Shown here: piece by piece, positions 1-6,922 of the stretch
Numbering within the stretch: the first letter of the stretch is position 1
How the letters are laid out: each line of letters opens with the position of its first letter
NCBI GenBank assembly: GCA_023396795.1
Contig: JAEWUY010000059.1
Coordinates: forward strand, 1 to 7,644
Origin: Bacillota bacterium
Lineage (GTDB): Bacteria > Bacillota_I > Bacilli_A > RFN20 > CAG-826
Length of the DNA stretch: 7,644 nucleotides
Direction: 5' to 3'
The notes under the pieces: generated by a model
What the model saw: only the letters and a program-made list of their open reading frames with translations
Told to the model about the DNA's origin: nothing
Databases searched by the model: none
Made by a program: the position numbers and the translations under genes

Positions 1-20
1 ATGCATTTTTTGCAAGTGTT

Positions 21-116
21 TGGAATACTAACTTCTACTGCAAACCGCAAAATGATTCAATAAATGGAATTTAGTCATTCAAAGAAATCGCGAACCGCAA
101 AAACGGAAGTTAGTCT
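21..116. repeat. Degenerate non-coding repeat with nested inverted repeats
   Basis: No convincing gene lies in positions 1-140. The stretch holds a 9 bp perfect inverted repeat, actaacttc (27-35) against gaagttagt (106-114). Inside it is a second, imperfect one, aatgattc (51-58) against gaat (67-70) and catt (76-79). The word aaccgcaaaa occurs as a direct repeat at 43-52 and 93-102. Three related words (ggaatactaac from 22, ggaatttagtc from 66, ggaagttagtc from 105) recur at about 40 bp spacing. The element lies downstream of the stop codon of the - strand gene. It could be a dispersed intergenic repeat or a folded 3' region. No clear T-tract follows the stem on the - strand, so it is not a standard intrinsic terminator for that gene. 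Confidence 0.45.
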
Positions 117-140
117 TTTAATTTACACGGAATTCTCAAA

Positions 141-620
141 CTACAACTTTACATTTGGAAAGCGAATTGTAAAGTCCTCGCGCGACAATGGACGAGCATA
201 ATCAGTTGCGGCTTTAAAAATATAACCATCGCGATCAAAAGTCAGATATTTTCTCCGCCCAGATTTATCATAAAAAAGTAAGGTTTTGTGTTTGCGCGAC
301 CACTTTTCATCGATATATGTCATATCTGAAAAATAGTATTCAAAGATTTTATTCATTTTATGATGGGTAATTTTCTTCTTATCAACGTAATAAAAAGTTT
401 GGGTTAAAGATATAACGTAAAATAAAATTGTTACCGCTAAAAGAGCAGGGGTGTAAATATAAAATAAACCGAGATTATCAACCACCGGAGGCCAGACAGT
501 GACATCAAAAAAATCTAACGTCGACATAAATAATATTTGTAAAAAAAGATAGATACCGACGAACATAATTGTGATGCGCAAAGGCGCAACTTTTAATTTA
601 GCGTTTGTCATGGTTATCAT
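141..620 (-). CDS. Hypothetical protein with two membrane segments and a basic C-terminal domain
   Basis: I do not recognise a named family. The reading frame is open back to 809, but that would overlap 67 bases of glgC and cross the promoter region. The methionine at 620 is the preferred start, giving about 159 residues; 611, three codons later, is the alternative. A weak Shine-Dalgarno-like aaggg lies 13 nt upstream of 620. The protein has a short basic N-terminus, a hydrophobic helix at about residues 14-35, a short loop containing WPP (43-45), and a second helix at about 51-78. A charged domain of about 80 residues follows, rich in aromatic residues, with alternating pattern (FSDMTYIDEKW, KTLLFYDKSG, KYLTFDRDG), and it ends in FPNVKL. 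The strand-like pattern suggests a small beta domain, possibly PH-like, on the cytoplasmic side. It is transcribed divergently from the glycogen genes and may share regulatory DNA with them. The stop is TAG. The function is unknown; coding status is fairly likely from its length and protein-like composition. Confidence 0.65.
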   Translation of the reverse strand: MITMTNAKLKVAPLRITIMFVGIYLFLQILFMSTLDFFDVTVWPPVVDNLGLFYIYTPALLAVTILFYVISLTQTFYYVDKKKITHHKMNKIFEYYFSDMTYIDEKWSRKHKTLLFYDKSGRRKYLTFDRDGYIFKAATDYARPLSREDFTIRFPNVKL

Positions 621-653
621 TATAGCAAAAAAGCCCTTACAGCAAAACGAGAC

Positions 654-682
654 TACATATATAAAAATATATGTGCTAAAAT
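654..682 (+). promoter_or_regulatory. Candidate promoter of the glgCDA-leuS unit
   Basis: An extended -10 element is visible: TGC at 674-676 followed by TAAAAT at 677-682. The best-spaced -35 (17 bp) is tacata at 654-659, which matches the consensus at only three of six positions, so the extended -10 would carry most of the recognition. Predicted transcription starts near 689, giving a leader of about 54 nt before the glgC ATG at 743. The palindrome at 655-674 fills the spacer. This rests on pattern matching only. Confidence 0.4.
655..674. promoter_or_regulatory. Palindrome in the divergent promoter region (candidate operator)
   Basis: A perfect 8 bp inverted repeat, acatatat (655-662) and atatatgt (667-674), is separated by aaaa. 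It sits between the divergent membrane-protein gene and glgC, immediately upstream of the candidate glgC -10 element. That is where a dimeric repressor or activator could affect one or both promoters. The arms are almost entirely A and T, so a chance palindrome in AT-rich promoter DNA remains possible. The identity of any binding protein cannot be told from the sequence. Confidence 0.35.
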
Positions 683-686
683 TATA
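681..686 (-). promoter_or_regulatory. Candidate -10 box for the divergent membrane-protein gene
   Basis: Read on the - strand, positions 686-681 give a perfect TATAAT. No good -35 is found at 16-18 bp upstream (the region reads as A-rich). If used, transcription would begin near 674 and leave a leader of about 50 nt before the start at 620. It nearly overlaps the + strand -10 box at 677-682, so the two promoters would compete for polymerase. Confidence 0.3.
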
Positions 687-742
687 AAAGATTTGATGCG
701 ACACTTTTTGAGTCGGATCTCGACAATCGCGAGGTAAATCAT

Positions 743-1879
743 ATGAATAAAAGAATCGTAGCCATGATTCTTGCTGGAGGCAAAGGTACGCGCCTAGAGT
801 CTTTAACAAGAAAAATTGCTAAACCGGCCGTTAGTTACGGAGGCAAATATCGAATTATTGATTTTCCTTTATCCAATTGTGCGAATTCGGGCATTGATAC
901 GGTTGGTGTTTTAACTCAATACGAATCAGTCGCTCTTGATACTTATATTGGCAATGGTGAAAAGTGGGGTTTAAATGGTGTTCGCTCTTTAACAACAACC
1001 CTTCACCCTCGGCAAACCGAACAGGGTTTAAGCTGGTATAAAGGTACGGCTGATGCCATTTTTGCCAATCTTGATTTTCTTGACTCGGTCGCTCCGCAAT
1101 ATGTTCTCATTTTGTCTGGCGATCACATTTATTCAACAACTTATAATGAAATGTTTAAGCAACACATCGAACGCGGTGCTGATTGTACTATTTCGGTTAT
1201 TGAAGTTGATCCAAAAGAAGCCTCACGTTTCGGCATCTTAGTTACAGACGAGAAGGAAGCGATTATCAAGTTTCAAGAGAAACCGAAAAACCCAATTTCA
1301 AATCTTGCCTCGATGGGCGTTTATATTTTCACTTACTCAGTTTTACGGCGCATGTTAATTGCTGACGCTAAGAAAAAAGAATCTTCTCACGACTTTGGTA
1401 AAGACATAATTCCGACGATGCTTGCGAAAAAAATGAGATTATTTGCTTATGTTTTCAAAGGCTATTGGAAAGACGTCGGCACGATTTCAAGTTTGCATGA
1501 AGCTAATATGGATTTGCTTCTTTCCTCTAAGGGACAAAATATCTACACAATTAAAGGCGAAAATACGATTTTCTCAGAAGACACACACTCTCATCCGCAA
1601 TATATTGGTCGCAAGGCACGAGTCAAAGATTGTTTGATTAACCAAGGTGCAGTTATTTTGGGCGATGTTGAGCGCTGTGTTATTTCTAATGAAGTCATTG
1701 TCGCCGAAGGCGCGCTCGTCAGAAATTCCGTTTTAATGCCGGGTGCGCGAATTCGCGCCGGAGCAAAAGTGTATGGGGCTATCGTCGGTCCAGAGGCCGT
1801 TGTTGCCCATGGTCAAACAATTAACGAGAAACAAGAAGATATTGTTTTAATTACAACGCGGAGGGCAAACAATGGCTAG
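743..1879 (+). CDS. glgC: Glucose-1-phosphate adenylyltransferase, catalytic subunit GlgC
   Basis: GlgC makes ADP-glucose and pyrophosphate from glucose-1-phosphate and ATP, the committed step of bacterial glycogen synthesis in the cytoplasm. The 378 residues match the usual length in Bacillota (about 380). The N-terminal nucleotidyltransferase domain has the GGKGTRL loop (12-18), KPAV (27-30), GKYRIIDFPLSN (34-45) and GTADA (101-105). It also has SGDHIY (125-130, metal-binding Asp127), FQEKP (177-181, Lys180 equivalent to the sugar-phosphate-binding lysine) and GYWKDVGT (240-247, Asp244). A left-handed beta-helix domain follows from about 288. All catalytic positions I can place are intact, which contrasts with the neighbouring GlgD. 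The start is supported by GAGGT at 731-735, 7 nt before the ATG. The stop is TAG and the last 8 bases overlap glgD, which suggests translational coupling and a fixed subunit ratio. Regulation by allosteric sugars is known for the family but cannot be read here. Confidence 0.97.
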   Translation: MNKRIVAMILAGGKGTRLESLTRKIAKPAVSYGGKYRIIDFPLSNCANSGIDTVGVLTQYESVALDTYIGNGEKWGLNGVRSLTTTLHPRQTEQGLSWYKGTADAIFANLDFLDSVAPQYVLILSGDHIYSTTYNEMFKQHIERGADCTISVIEVDPKEASRFGILVTDEKEAIIKFQEKPKNPISNLASMGVYIFTYSVLRRMLIADAKKKESSHDFGKDIIPTMLAKKMRLFAYVFKGYWKDVGTISSLHEANMDLLLSSKGQNIYTIKGENTIFSEDTHSHPQYIGRKARVKDCLINQGAVILGDVERCVISNEVIVAEGALVRNSVLMPGARIRAGAKVYGAIVGPEAVVAHGQTINEKQEDIVLITTRRANNG

Positions 1880-2987
1880 TAAAGTTCTCGGTCTTCTCGA
1901 CCTTCACAATACGCCGGAATTAGGACCTTTAACAACCTCGCGTAGTTTAGCGTCTACTTCCTTTTTGGGGCGCTTTGCATTTATGGATTTTGCCTTATCT
2001 AATTTTTCGAATTCAGGCATTGACGAAGTTGGTATTCTTGTCAAGTCGCATCTTCGAAGTGTTTTAAAGCATATGGGTTCTTTACAATCATGGAACATTA
2101 ATACCAAAATTGGTCGCGAGACAATTATGTATAACGAACGCGGTAATATGAACCGCAAGAAGAATACGGATATTAACAATATATTAGTTAACGATTGGGT
2201 ATTGCATGAATCAAAGGCCAAATACATTATTATTCAACCCGCTCATGTCGTATGTAAAATTGACTTTGAAGCGATGTTAAAAGAACATATCGCCAGTGGT
2301 GAAAAAGTTTCTTTGTTATATAAACATATTACTAATGCTAATAAGTCGTTTGCGACTCACAATCTCGTTAATGTCAAAAATGGTTATGTTCGTTCTTTTA
2401 AATACAATCGTCAACTGGAAAAGGATGCTTGCGTTTCGATGGAAACGTATATTCTTGATCGGGATGCCTTGCTTGACCTCATTAACGAAGCTCTAAAAGT
2501 TAATCCCACTTATAGTCTCAAAGACGCTATGCGGAGATTTACTAATAAACTATTTAAAGTTCATGCGATTGAACATATTGGTTATGCCCGTTCATTTGAT
2601 TCGCTTGAACACTTCGTCGAATATTCGTTTGAACTGCTTGATTATCGATACGCCCATCAATTGTTTTTAAAAGATTGGCCCATTTACACAATCACTCGCG
2701 ATACTACGCCTACTCTTTATGGCGTTAAGAGCAATATTCGCGATAGTTTTATTGCTAACGGCGCCATTGTTGAAGGGCGCGTTGAACATTCGATTATTTC
2801 CCGTAATGTTAAAGTCGGACGGGGAGCCGTTATTAAAAATTCAATTATTTTAGCTGATACGGCAATTGGTGAAAATGCTGTCATAAATAATGCTATGATT
2901 GATAAATATTGTTTCGTTGCTGCTGGGGTTAAAGTCGAAGGCGCTAAGGGTGCCCCTAAATATATTGAACAAGGAAAGAGGCTTTAA
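1872..2987 (+). CDS. glgD: GlgD, non-catalytic partner subunit of ADP-glucose pyrophosphorylase
   Basis: This 371-residue homologue of GlgC has the same two-domain plan, a nucleotidyltransferase-like domain followed by a beta-helix from about 283. It has lost the active site. The GGKGTRL loop is replaced by residues around LHNTPELG (11-18). The metal-binding SGDH aligns with QPAH (122-125), so the Asp is Ala124. The EKP lysine region reads FKYN (176-179), and the WKDVG region reads YARSFDS (238-244). The remnant FMDFALSNFSNSGIDEVG (37-54) shows common descent with GlgC. In other Bacillota GlgD pairs with GlgC and changes its activity, so a regulatory or scaffolding role is inferred. The ATG at 1872 is supported by GGAGGG at 1860-1865, 6 nt upstream and inside the end of glgC. 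The TAA stop touches the glgA ATG directly. Confidence 0.95.
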   Translation: MASKVLGLLDLHNTPELGPLTTSRSLASTSFLGRFAFMDFALSNFSNSGIDEVGILVKSHLRSVLKHMGSLQSWNINTKIGRETIMYNERGNMNRKKNTDINNILVNDWVLHESKAKYIIIQPAHVVCKIDFEAMLKEHIASGEKVSLLYKHITNANKSFATHNLVNVKNGYVRSFKYNRQLEKDACVSMETYILDRDALLDLINEALKVNPTYSLKDAMRRFTNKLFKVHAIEHIGYARSFDSLEHFVEYSFELLDYRYAHQLFLKDWPIYTITRDTTPTLYGVKSNIRDSFIANGAIVEGRVEHSIISRNVKVGRGAVIKNSIILADTAIGENAVINNAMIDKYCFVAAGVKVEGAKGAPKYIEQGKRL

Positions 2988-4424
2988 ATGAAAATCGCTA
3001 TGGTCGCTAGCGAAGCTAATCCCTTTGTAAAAAGCGGTGGTTTGGCCGATGTAACTTTTTCCCTTTCTAAAGAACTCGTCATCATGGGCGAGGAAGTGGC
3101 GCTTTTCATGCCTTTATATAAGTCCATCGCCGTCAATCACGGAGCTAATTTACAACAAGTTTCCGAATTTGATGTTCATATGTCTTGGCGTCGTCAACAC
3201 GCTAAGGTTTATCGGACATATGTTGATGGCATAACTTTTTATTTTATTCAAAACGATTACTACTTTGATCGTGATAATTTATATGGCTATAACGACGATC
3301 TCGAACGGTTTGCTTTTTTTACGATAGCCGTACGTAATTCTTTCAAAGCATTAGGCTTTAAAGCCGATGTTGTTCATCTTCACGACTGGCAACCTGGTAT
3401 GCTACCGGTTTTGATTAAAGAGCAAAACAAACAAGACCCATTTTTTTGTAATTTCAAATTTATATTGACGATTCACAACCCAGCTTTTAAGGGCATGTTT
3501 GACAAGTATTTTTTAAATAATTTCTATGAACTAAGCGACGATCTATATGATCAAGGGTTTGTTCGTTTCGAAAACGCTGTTTCGACACTTAAATCCGCGA
3601 TTGTTTATTGTGATAAAATCGCTACCGTTTCTTACACGCATCGCGATGAGTTATTAGCTTATGGCAGTGAACATGGTCTAAGTCCAGTTTTAGAACTGCG
3701 ACGTGAGGATTTTGTTGGCATTATTAATGGCATTGATTATCACGAGTTTAATCCAAAAGAAGATAAGTTCATAGCCTATCCTTATAACGGATTAAACGTT
3801 ACTAAAGGCAAACAAGAAAACAAAGCCGCTTTGTTAAAACAGTTTAATCTTCCAAATCGCGGTCAACCAGTGTTTGGACTTGTTTCACGTTTGACTTGGC
3901 AAAAAGGAATTCGTTTGATTACCGCTAAAGCTCGTCATTTAATTGGCAATGATGCCTCGATCATTATCCTCGGTTCAGGCGAAAAAGAATTAGAAAACGA
4001 AATCGAATGGATTCGGTCTCAATATAGCGATAATGTTGGTATTTATATCGGATATTCAAACGACTTGGCTCATTTAATATATGCTGGTAGCGATTTCTTT
4101 TTAATGCCCTCACTTTTTGAGCCTTGTGGCATTGGGCAGCTTATTGCTCAACGCTATGGCACCTTGCCCGTCGTGCGCTATACGGGAGGATTAAAAGATA
4201 CCGTTATCGGTTATAATGGTTGGAATTTAGATGCCGCGAATGGCTTTGGTTTTGATCATTTTGATGAATATGGAATGCAATATGGTCTTGACCTGGCTCT
4301 TGGCTTGTATCAAGATAAAGAAGCTTTGCTTAAAATGCGCCGCAACGCCATGAAACTTGATCGGACATGGAAAAAATCGGCTACTGATTATTTAAAACTT
4401 TATTGCAAGGCCTTAGGAGCTTAA
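2988..4424 (+). CDS. glgA: Glycogen synthase GlgA (ADP-glucose, GT5 family)
   Basis: GlgA transfers glucose from ADP-glucose to the non-reducing end of an alpha-1,4-glucan chain, using the product of GlgC/GlgD next door. It is a cytoplasmic GT-B glycosyltransferase. The 478 residues match the normal bacterial length. Visible motifs are KSGGLADV (15-22, ADP-glucose binding), HDWQ (132-135), TIHNPAFKG (161-169), GIINGID (244-250) and SRLTWQKG (300-307, with the conserved Arg and Lys). The C-terminal FEPCGIGQL (377-385) is followed by RYTGGLKDTV (397-406) and carries the family's acidic residue, Glu378. AGAGG at 2977-2981 lies 6 nt before the ATG and inside glgD, and there is no gap to glgD, so coupled translation is likely. 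The stop is TAA. Nothing looks truncated or degraded. Confidence 0.97.
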   Translation: MKIAMVASEANPFVKSGGLADVTFSLSKELVIMGEEVALFMPLYKSIAVNHGANLQQVSEFDVHMSWRRQHAKVYRTYVDGITFYFIQNDYYFDRDNLYGYNDDLERFAFFTIAVRNSFKALGFKADVVHLHDWQPGMLPVLIKEQNKQDPFFCNFKFILTIHNPAFKGMFDKYFLNNFYELSDDLYDQGFVRFENAVSTLKSAIVYCDKIATVSYTHRDELLAYGSEHGLSPVLELRREDFVGIINGIDYHEFNPKEDKFIAYPYNGLNVTKGKQENKAALLKQFNLPNRGQPVFGLVSRLTWQKGIRLITAKARHLIGNDASIIILGSGEKELENEIEWIRSQYSDNVGIYIGYSNDLAHLIYAGSDFFLMPSLFEPCGIGQLIAQRYGTLPVVRYTGGLKDTVIGYNGWNLDAANGFGFDHFDEYGMQYGLDLALGLYQDKEALLKMRRNAMKLDRTWKKSATDYLKLYCKALGA

Positions 4425-4427
4425 TCT

Positions 4428-6830
4428 ATGAAATACGACCACATCAGCATTGAACAAAAGTGGGCACAAAGATGGGAAGATGAACAAATCTTTCGAACTG
4501 ATGTCCGCGATTTTTCAAAACCCAAATATTATGTACTTGATATGTTTCCTTATCCCAGCGCTGACGGACTTCATGTCGGTCATCCCAAAGGATATACAGC
4601 TAGCGACATTATCGCTCGCATGAAACGGATGCAAGGATTTAATGTTTTACACCCAATTGGTTGGGATGCTTTTGGTTTGCCGGCTGAACAATTTGCGATA
4701 AAAAAGAACCGCCATCCTGAAGAATTTACTTTAAGTAACATTAATAATTTCCGTCGCCAAATCAAAGCCATTGGTTTAAGTTATGATTTTACGCGTGAAG
4801 TGAATACAACTGACCCTAATTATTATCGATGGACTCAGTGGATTTTCTTAAAATTATTTGAAAAGAATTTGGCATACATTGATTCAATACCTGTCAATTT
4901 TTGTCCAGAACTTGGAACCGTTTTAGCCAACGAAGAAGTAATCGACGGCAAAAGCGAACGTGGTGGCTATGATGTTATTCGTCTTCCAATGCGACAGTGG
5001 TTATTACGCATCACCAAATATGCTGATCGCTTGCTTAGTGGCTTGCAAAGTGTCGATTGGCCAAAGTCGACGATTGACATGCAAACAAATTGGATTGGGC
5101 GATCTGAAGGAGCCAAAATTACTTTTCGCGTCAAAGATAGCGACTTGCATTTTGACGTTTTTACAACGCGTGCTGACACACTGTTTGGCTGCACTTATTG
5201 TGTTTTAGCTCCAGAACACGATTTAGTCAAAAAGATTGCAAATCCGAGCAAAATTGTCGAAATTGAAGCTTATTTAGCGAAAATTGCTGCAAAATCTGAT
5301 TTGGAAAGAACCGAATTAAATAAAGAAAAAACCGGTGTTTTTATTGGTGCTTACGCCATTAATCCGGTGAACAATAAGGAAGTTCCAATTTATATTGCTG
5401 ACTATGTTTTATTAACCTATGGAACAGGAGCGGTAATGGCCGTCCCCGCCCATGATCAGCGCGATTATGAATTCGCAAAAAAATATGGACTCGACATGAT
5501 TCAAGTTCTTGAAGGCGATATTTCTGAACGCGCGATGGAAGACGACGCCCCACATATTAATAGTGATTTTGCTAATGGACTTAATAAATCTGATGCCACA
5601 AAAGTTATTGTTGATAAACTTAATGCACAGAGATTAGGACAATATCAAATTTCTTATCGACTTCGCGATTGGCTCTTTTCGCGACAAAGATATTGGGGCG
5701 AACCTATTCCTGTCGTCCTTATGGAAGACGGAAGAATCGAACCTCTCAAAGAAAATCAACTTCCGCTTGTCCTTCCTAAACTGCAAGAATATAAACCTTC
5801 CGGCACGGGCGAATCACCTCTTGTCCACGCCACCGATTGGCTGGATGTTGTTATTAATAATCAATTAGGCAAACGTGAAACTAACACCATGCCGCAATGG
5901 GCGGGATCGTGCTGGTATTACCTTCGCTACATTGATCCGCATAATGATTCAGCAATTGGCGATAGCGAATTACTAAACCACTGGCTACCAGTTGATTTAT
6001 ATATCGGTGGAGCCGAGCACGCAGTCCTTCATTTACTTTATGCCCGTTTTTGGCACAAATTTTTATATGACCTAGGAATTGTTAATACAGATGAACCTTT
6101 TAAGAAGCTGTTTCATCAAGGCATGATTCTGGGCGAAAATAACGAGAAAATGTCAAAATCACGTGGTAATGTTGTTAATCCTGATGATGTTATTGCTAAA
6201 TATGGGGCTGATACTCTTCGTTTATATGAAATGTTTATGGGACCTCTTGAAGCTTCACTACCATGGTCAGAAAATGGTCTTGATGGGGCTCGGCGCTTTA
6301 TTGAGCGAGCTTATCGACTATTTAGCGAAGAAGAGTTTACCAATAAGCATAGCGTGGTCAATGATGGCAAATTAGACTATGTTTATCATTACACAGTTAA
6401 AAAGGTGAGCGAGGACTTTGCTGCCTTACAATTTAACACGGCAATCGCTCAGTTAATGATATTTGTTAATGAAGCCTATAAATCCGAGCAATTATACTTG
6501 CCGTATCTTGAAGGTTTCTTGAAGATGTTGGCGTGTGTTACTCCCTTTATTGGCGAAGAAATATGGTATCTTCTTGGTCATAAGGAACTTATTGTTTACG
6601 CTCCATGGCCAAGCTATGATGAGGCGAAACTTATTAAACAAACTGTGACTATGGCTGTATCTGTTAACGGTAAATTACGAGCAACCTTTGAAGCTGGTGT
6701 TGATGATGAAGAAGAGACCGTAAAAAAAGTCGCCCTTTCTTTAGAAGGTGTCGTTCGTAATATTCAAGGCAAGCAAATTGTCAAAATTATCGTTGTTAAA
6801 GGTCGTATAGTTAATATTGTTGTTCGCTAG
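4428..6830 (+). CDS. leuS: Leucyl-tRNA synthetase LeuS
   Basis: LeuS attaches leucine to tRNA-Leu (class I synthetase) and edits mischarged products. The 800 residues are close to the length in Bacillus and Mollicutes. Class I signatures are HVGH (49-52, the HIGH motif) and KMSKS (574-578). The CP1 editing domain lies at about 225-410, with the threonine-rich loop TTRADTLFG (246-254, Ala where Pro is usual) and VPAHDQRDYEF (339-349). The leucine-specific WAGSCWYYLRYIDP (491-504) and YIGGAEHAVLHLLY (525-538) are present. The bacterial C-terminal domain ends in GRIVNIVVR. The insertion before WAGSCW lacks zinc-binding cysteine pairs. AGGAG at 4415-4419, 8 nt before the ATG and inside glgA, supports the start. 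Only 3 nt separate it from the glgA stop, leaving no room for a T-box leader or a dedicated intergenic promoter. The stop is TAG. The unusual aspect is its place at the end of a glycogen operon. Confidence 0.98.
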   Translation: MKYDHISIEQKWAQRWEDEQIFRTDVRDFSKPKYYVLDMFPYPSADGLHVGHPKGYTASDIIARMKRMQGFNVLHPIGWDAFGLPAEQFAIKKNRHPEEFTLSNINNFRRQIKAIGLSYDFTREVNTTDPNYYRWTQWIFLKLFEKNLAYIDSIPVNFCPELGTVLANEEVIDGKSERGGYDVIRLPMRQWLLRITKYADRLLSGLQSVDWPKSTIDMQTNWIGRSEGAKITFRVKDSDLHFDVFTTRADTLFGCTYCVLAPEHDLVKKIANPSKIVEIEAYLAKIAAKSDLERTELNKEKTGVFIGAYAINPVNNKEVPIYIADYVLLTYGTGAVMAVPAHDQRDYEFAKKYGLDMIQVLEGDISERAMEDDAPHINSDFANGLNKSDATKVIVDKLNAQRLGQYQISYRLRDWLFSRQRYWGEPIPVVLMEDGRIEPLKENQLPLVLPKLQEYKPSGTGESPLVHATDWLDVVINNQLGKRETNTMPQWAGSCWYYLRYIDPHNDSAIGDSELLNHWLPVDLYIGGAEHAVLHLLYARFWHKFLYDLGIVNTDEPFKKLFHQGMILGENNEKMSKSRGNVVNPDDVIAKYGADTLRLYEMFMGPLEASLPWSENGLDGARRFIERAYRLFSEEEFTNKHSVVNDGKLDYVYHYTVKKVSEDFAALQFNTAIAQLMIFVNEAYKSEQLYLPYLEGFLKMLACVTPFIGEEIWYLLGHKELIVYAPWPSYDEAKLIKQTVTMAVSVNGKLRATFEAGVDDEEETVKKVALSLEGVVRNIQGKQIVKIIVVKGRIVNIVVR

Positions 6831-6845
6831 TCAAGTCTAATTTCT

Positions 6846-6873
6846 TTTAAATAAAAAGAATCTTAATTATAAT
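6846..6873 (+). promoter_or_regulatory. Candidate promoter of coaX
   Basis: A perfect TATAAT at 6868-6873 is preceded, at 16 bp spacing, by tttaaa at 6846-6851, which matches four of six consensus -35 positions. It lies in the 92 nt gap after leuS. Transcription would start near 6880, giving a leader of about 43 nt. I find no convincing terminator for leuS upstream, so coaX may also receive read-through from the glg-leuS transcript. Confidence 0.45.
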
Positions 6874-6881
6874 TACGGTGC

Positions 6882-6907
6882 ACGATACTTGCGGTTTGCA
6901 AGATTGT
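6882..6907 (+). promoter_or_regulatory. Leader hairpin just upstream of the coaX ribosome binding site
   Basis: CTTGC (6888-6892) and GCAAG (6898-6902) pair around a GGTTT loop. The stem can be extended by acgat (6882-6886) with attgt (6903-6907), including one G-T wobble and one bulged A at 6887. It ends 3 nt before the GGAGGT Shine-Dalgarno sequence (6911-6916) without covering it. No U-tract follows, so it is not a terminator. It may affect mRNA stability or translation, or be a protein site. The size is too small for a known riboswitch class. Confidence 0.35.
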
Positions 6908-6922
6908 AGCGGAGGTAACTTT

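Noticed and set aside
1..63. Short open frame starting with ATG at position 1
   Set aside because: Only 20 codons, no visible ribosome binding site because of the window edge, and it runs into the repeat words, so there is no support for a gene.
21..116. CRISPR array at the left edge
   Set aside because: The repeat words are short and degenerate, the spacing is irregular, and no cas gene is visible. Nested inverted repeats fit better.
621..809. Extending the - strand membrane-protein gene to an ATG at 809
   Set aside because: This would overlap 67 bases of the well-supported glgC start and run through the divergent promoter region. The added residues do not look like a conserved N-terminus, and methionines at 620 and 611 lie just before the first membrane helix.
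1904..2227. Antisense open frame within glgD (and similar ones in leuS and coaX)
   Set aside because: These are shadow frames of strongly conserved genes on the + strand, without their own ribosome binding sites or recognisable protein features.
4288..4316. Internal promoter for leuS inside glgA (TTGACC at 4288-4293)
   Set aside because: The -35-like word is good, but at 17 bp spacing the -10 reads caagat, matching only three of six positions. The bases are fully explained as glgA codons.
6842..6860. Possible terminator hairpin after leuS (ttctttt with aaaagaa)
   Set aside because: The 7 bp stem has a single G-C pair, no T-tract follows, and the stretch overlaps the candidate -35 of coaX. 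It is better explained as AT-rich promoter DNA.
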